From an uncultured Armatimonadota bacterium (GTDB lineage: Bacteria > Armatimonadota > UBA5829 > DTJY01): a DNA stretch of 8,691 nucleotides. The stretch lies in the NCBI GenBank assembly GCA_937875395.1, contig CALNCU010000145.1, positions 1 through 8,691 on the forward strand, given 5' to 3'. The position numbers and the translations under genes were made by a program. Numbering within the stretch: position 1 is the stretch's first letter; each line of letters starts with the position of its first letter. Below, in pieces: positions 6,998 through 8,691 of this stretch. The notes under the pieces were generated by a model. That model had not been told where the DNA came from. It saw only the letters and a list, made by a program, of their open reading frames with translations, and did no database searches.

Positions 6998-7801
6998 CTA
7001 AGCCAGCCCCTCAAACTCTCCGTTACGGGCAGCTGTAAGATATTCCATGCAGAATTCATCCCGCCCAAGGAGAGCGCGGGAGGCGATGAGGAGCGCCATA
7101 AGCCGCCTGTCCAGCGGATCCAGGATGGCTGCATCCATACCGTAGGAGACTGCCATTACCAGAAACGCCTGGTTTAAAAGCTTTCTTACCGGAAGCCCGT
7201 GGGAGACGTTGCTGAGCCCGCACGATGCATGTACTCCCGGGTAGCGTTTGCGGATGGTTCGGATGGTTTCAAGCACGGCGGAGGTGTTTTCTGCGCCGGT
7301 GGCGGCGGGAAAGACCAGGGGGTCTACGTAGATATCATCAATACTCACACCGTCAGATAAAAGGCGTTCTACCAGGCTGCCTGCAACCCTTATTCTATCC
7401 TCTGCATTAGAAGGCATCCCCTCATCGCTCATGGCAAGGGCTATTATGCCGGTGTTGTACTCCTTAACCAGGGGAAGTACCGCCTTGTAACGCTCTTCCT
7501 CTGCCGTTATGGAGTTTATAATGGCCCTGCCTTTGTGAACCTTAAGGGCGCGCTCAATGGCTGCCGGATTGGGGCTATCTATGCATACAGGTGCATCTAC
7601 AGCGCCTTGAATTGTCTTTGCAAGCCACTCCAGGGCATCCGGCTCGCCGGAGAGAAGCGTTCCGGCATTTGCGTCTATATAAGCGGCTCCGGCATTGAAC
7701 TGCTCTATGGCCACGCCGGCAATAAACGCCTCATCCCGCTGTTCCACCGCCTGGGCAATAGTCTTCCGGCTGGTATTAATCCTCTCTCCTATTACAAGCA
7801 T
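6998..7801 (-). CDS. Methyltetrahydrofolate:corrinoid/iron-sulfur-protein-type methyltransferase (AcsE-like)
   Basis: This 267-residue single-domain protein has the pterin-binding (dihydropteroate-synthase-like) TIM barrel of the methyltransferases that move a methyl group between N5-methyltetrahydrofolate and a corrinoid protein. It starts with MLVIGERIN, the same opening as Moorella AcsE (about 262 residues). The pterin-site residues fall at matching positions: Asp75 (CIDSPN), Asn96 (IINS), Asp160 (YVDPL) and Asn198 (GLSNVS). GLSNVS is the loop bearing the asparagine implicated in activating N5. A GGAGG site at 7806-7810, 4-5 nt before the ATG, confirms the start. It follows the Nudix gene by 26 bp. 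Neither a corrinoid protein nor other Wood-Ljungdahl genes are in view, so it could serve acetyl-CoA synthesis, methionine synthesis with a separate corrinoid protein, or a methylamine/betaine/O-demethylation system (MtgA-like). I do not assign a symbol. Confidence 0.9.
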   Translation of the reverse strand: MLVIGERINTSRKTIAQAVEQRDEAFIAGVAIEQFNAGAAYIDANAGTLLSGEPDALEWLAKTIQGAVDAPVCIDSPNPAAIERALKVHKGRAIINSITAEEERYKAVLPLVKEYNTGIIALAMSDEGMPSNAEDRIRVAGSLVERLLSDGVSIDDIYVDPLVFPAATGAENTSAVLETIRTIRKRYPGVHASCGLSNVSHGLPVRKLLNQAFLVMAVSYGMDAAILDPLDRRLMALLIASRALLGRDEFCMEYLTAARNGEFEGLA

Positions 7802-7827
7802 TTTTCCTCCAATTTAATTATACTGCG

Positions 7828-8370
7828 TTACGGGCATGCCTTATATATGCGGTCTGCAAGCAGTATACCACAGATGCTCTTTGCATCTGCAATCTCGCCC
7901 GTTTGTATCATGGATACGGCATCGCACAGGTCTACTGTTACAATCTCCAGAAACTCATCCGGGTCGCCGTCTTTGCTCTCTGTATGAAGGTCCTCTGCAA
8001 GAAAGGTATGGAGCTTTTCGCTTGAGTAACCCGGGGCAAGGTAGGAATAGAACATCTTTGTAAGCTTTTTGGGATAGTAACCTGTCTCTTCCACAAGCTC
8101 ACGCCTTGCACAATCCTCCGGTGCCTCCCCTATCTCCAACCCGCCGGCGGGGATTTCCAGAAGCACTCTCCCTGCCGGCTGGCGGAACTGGCGGACAAGC
8201 ACAACCCTTCTCTTATCCACCATGGGCACAACCGCCACGGCGCCCCTGTGCTCAATTACCTCCCGCGTAGATGTCTTCCCGTTTGGGAGTTCTACCGTAT
8301 CCACCCTCAGGTTTACTATACGGCCTTCAAATACCCGTCTGGAACTTAGCGTTTTCTCAAACAGTTTCAT
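7828..8370 (-). CDS. Nudix hydrolase, ADP-ribose pyrophosphatase type
   Basis: This 180-residue protein carries a complete Nudix box at residues 76-98: Gly76, Glu82, then RELVEETGY (90-98), fitting GX5EX7REUXEEXGU. The acidic residues of this box bind magnesium. N-terminal VFEGRIVNLRVDTVELPNG (13-31, a strand-turn-strand) and VVLVRQFRQPAG (56-67) are typical of bacterial ADP-ribose pyrophosphatases (NudF/YqkG), which split ADP-ribose to AMP and ribose 5-phosphate. APGYSSE (112-118) is also usual in that group. The length fits. A GAGGA site at 8376-8380, 5 nt before the ATG, supports the start. It sits 16 bp after the DUF3866-like gene and 26 bp before the methyltransferase, probably in one transcript. 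Housekeeping removal of free ADP-ribose is the likely role, with no visible link to the sugar operon. Confidence 0.93.
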   Translation of the reverse strand: MKLFEKTLSSRRVFEGRIVNLRVDTVELPNGKTSTREVIEHRGAVAVVPMVDKRRVVLVRQFRQPAGRVLLEIPAGGLEIGEAPEDCARRELVEETGYYPKKLTKMFYSYLAPGYSSEKLHTFLAEDLHTESKDGDPDEFLEIVTVDLCDAVSMIQTGEIADAKSICGILLADRIYKACP

Positions 8371-8386
8371 TTGCTTCCTCTTTGCC

Positions 8387-8691
8387 TTAAATCAACTCTG
8401 CGGCAAGAACCCCTCCGGCTGATGTAGATAAGAAGAACTCTCTATCCTCCTGCACGGACCGCCCCATGGTTTGAACCCGCACACCCTGCCTCTCAAGCTC
8501 ATTGAGTCCCGGCCTGCCGTCTATATCAGGCACAAATTTATGCTGAACACGGCATTCCAGGGCTTCCATCTGGGTTTGAATAATACGCGCGCAATCATCT
8601 GACAGCCTGGGGACAGGTACAAAGGAGGGCACCAGCAACACCATCTCCAGCACTGTCAGGGTATGGTGGCTTATGCCTCTGTGGCGCTCCC
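8387..8691 (-). CDS. C-terminal part of a DUF3866-like protein, start outside the window
   Basis: One hundred codons are open from the right edge to a TAA at 8387-8389, and the N-terminus is missing. An internal GTG at 8653 could be taken for a start. However, the frame stays open beyond it and reads ERHRGISHHTLTVLEMV, which resembles the HRGxSHHTxTxL segment I associate with DUF3866 proteins (usually over 300 residues, function unknown). The end MGRSVQEDREFFLSTSAGG also suits that family, as does the neighbouring Nudix gene; I recall DUF3866 and ADP-ribose pyrophosphatase genes side by side in Clostridia. Both are recollections that a profile search would settle. The downstream Nudix start is 16 bp away, suggesting co-transcription. 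Confidence 0.65.
   Translation of the reverse strand, partial: ERHRGISHHTLTVLEMVLLVPSFVPVPRLSDDCARIIQTQMEALECRVQHKFVPDIDGRPGLNELERQGVRVQTMGRSVQEDREFFLSTSAGGVLAAELI

Noticed and set aside
7535..7987. A 150-codon plus-strand frame
   Set aside because: It lies antisense across the methyltransferase and Nudix genes, both of which have full motif sets, so it is a shadow.
1..8691. CRISPR arrays, tRNA or rRNA genes, insertion-sequence ends
   Set aside because: I looked for regularly spaced repeats, cloverleaf-like segments and transposase-like frames and found none.

Overview
All genes that can be supported lie on the minus strand, so transcription runs from high to low coordinates. Base composition is near 50% GC, Shine-Dalgarno sites are strong (AGAGGA or GGAGG type), and one promoter matches the sigma-A consensus exactly. 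Together with a DUF3866-like protein next to an ADP-ribose-pyrophosphatase-type Nudix gene and a stand-alone methyltetrahydrofolate:corrinoid methyltransferase, this suggests a bacterium of the Bacillota (Clostridia-like), possibly with folate/corrinoid one-carbon metabolism. The taxonomic call is inference and only moderately secure.

Right part (8691 to about 6998), housekeeping block: the C-terminal end of a DUF3866-like protein (start outside the window), a Nudix hydrolase and an AcsE-like methyltransferase. They follow one another with gaps of 16 and 26 bp and are probably co-transcribed. A 411-bp gap (6587-6997) follows. It holds no convincing gene, but it contains a 12-bp perfect palindrome that matches the core of the Gram-positive LexA/SOS box.

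Left part (6586 to 1), a carbohydrate-utilisation locus: a DeoR-family regulator (5795-6586), then a 245-bp intergenic region with a consensus promoter and a long inverted repeat, then a four-gene operon. In order the operon encodes an FGGY sugar kinase, an amidohydrolase-fold protein that has lost its metal ligands, a second amidohydrolase with an intact metal site, and a large GH106-like glycosidase without a signal peptide that runs off the left edge. The kinase stop and the next start overlap as ATGA, and the later gaps are 12 and 37 bp.

A working model (inference): an imported glycoside or acidic/lactone-containing oligosaccharide is cleaved in the cytoplasm by the glycosidase, processed by the amidohydrolase pair, and the released sugar or sugar derivative is phosphorylated by the kinase. 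The DeoR protein would sense a phosphorylated intermediate. No transporter, isomerase or aldolase is in the window, so the substrate cannot be fixed. The most unusual element is the adjacent pair of one intact and one metal-site-degenerate amidohydrolase.
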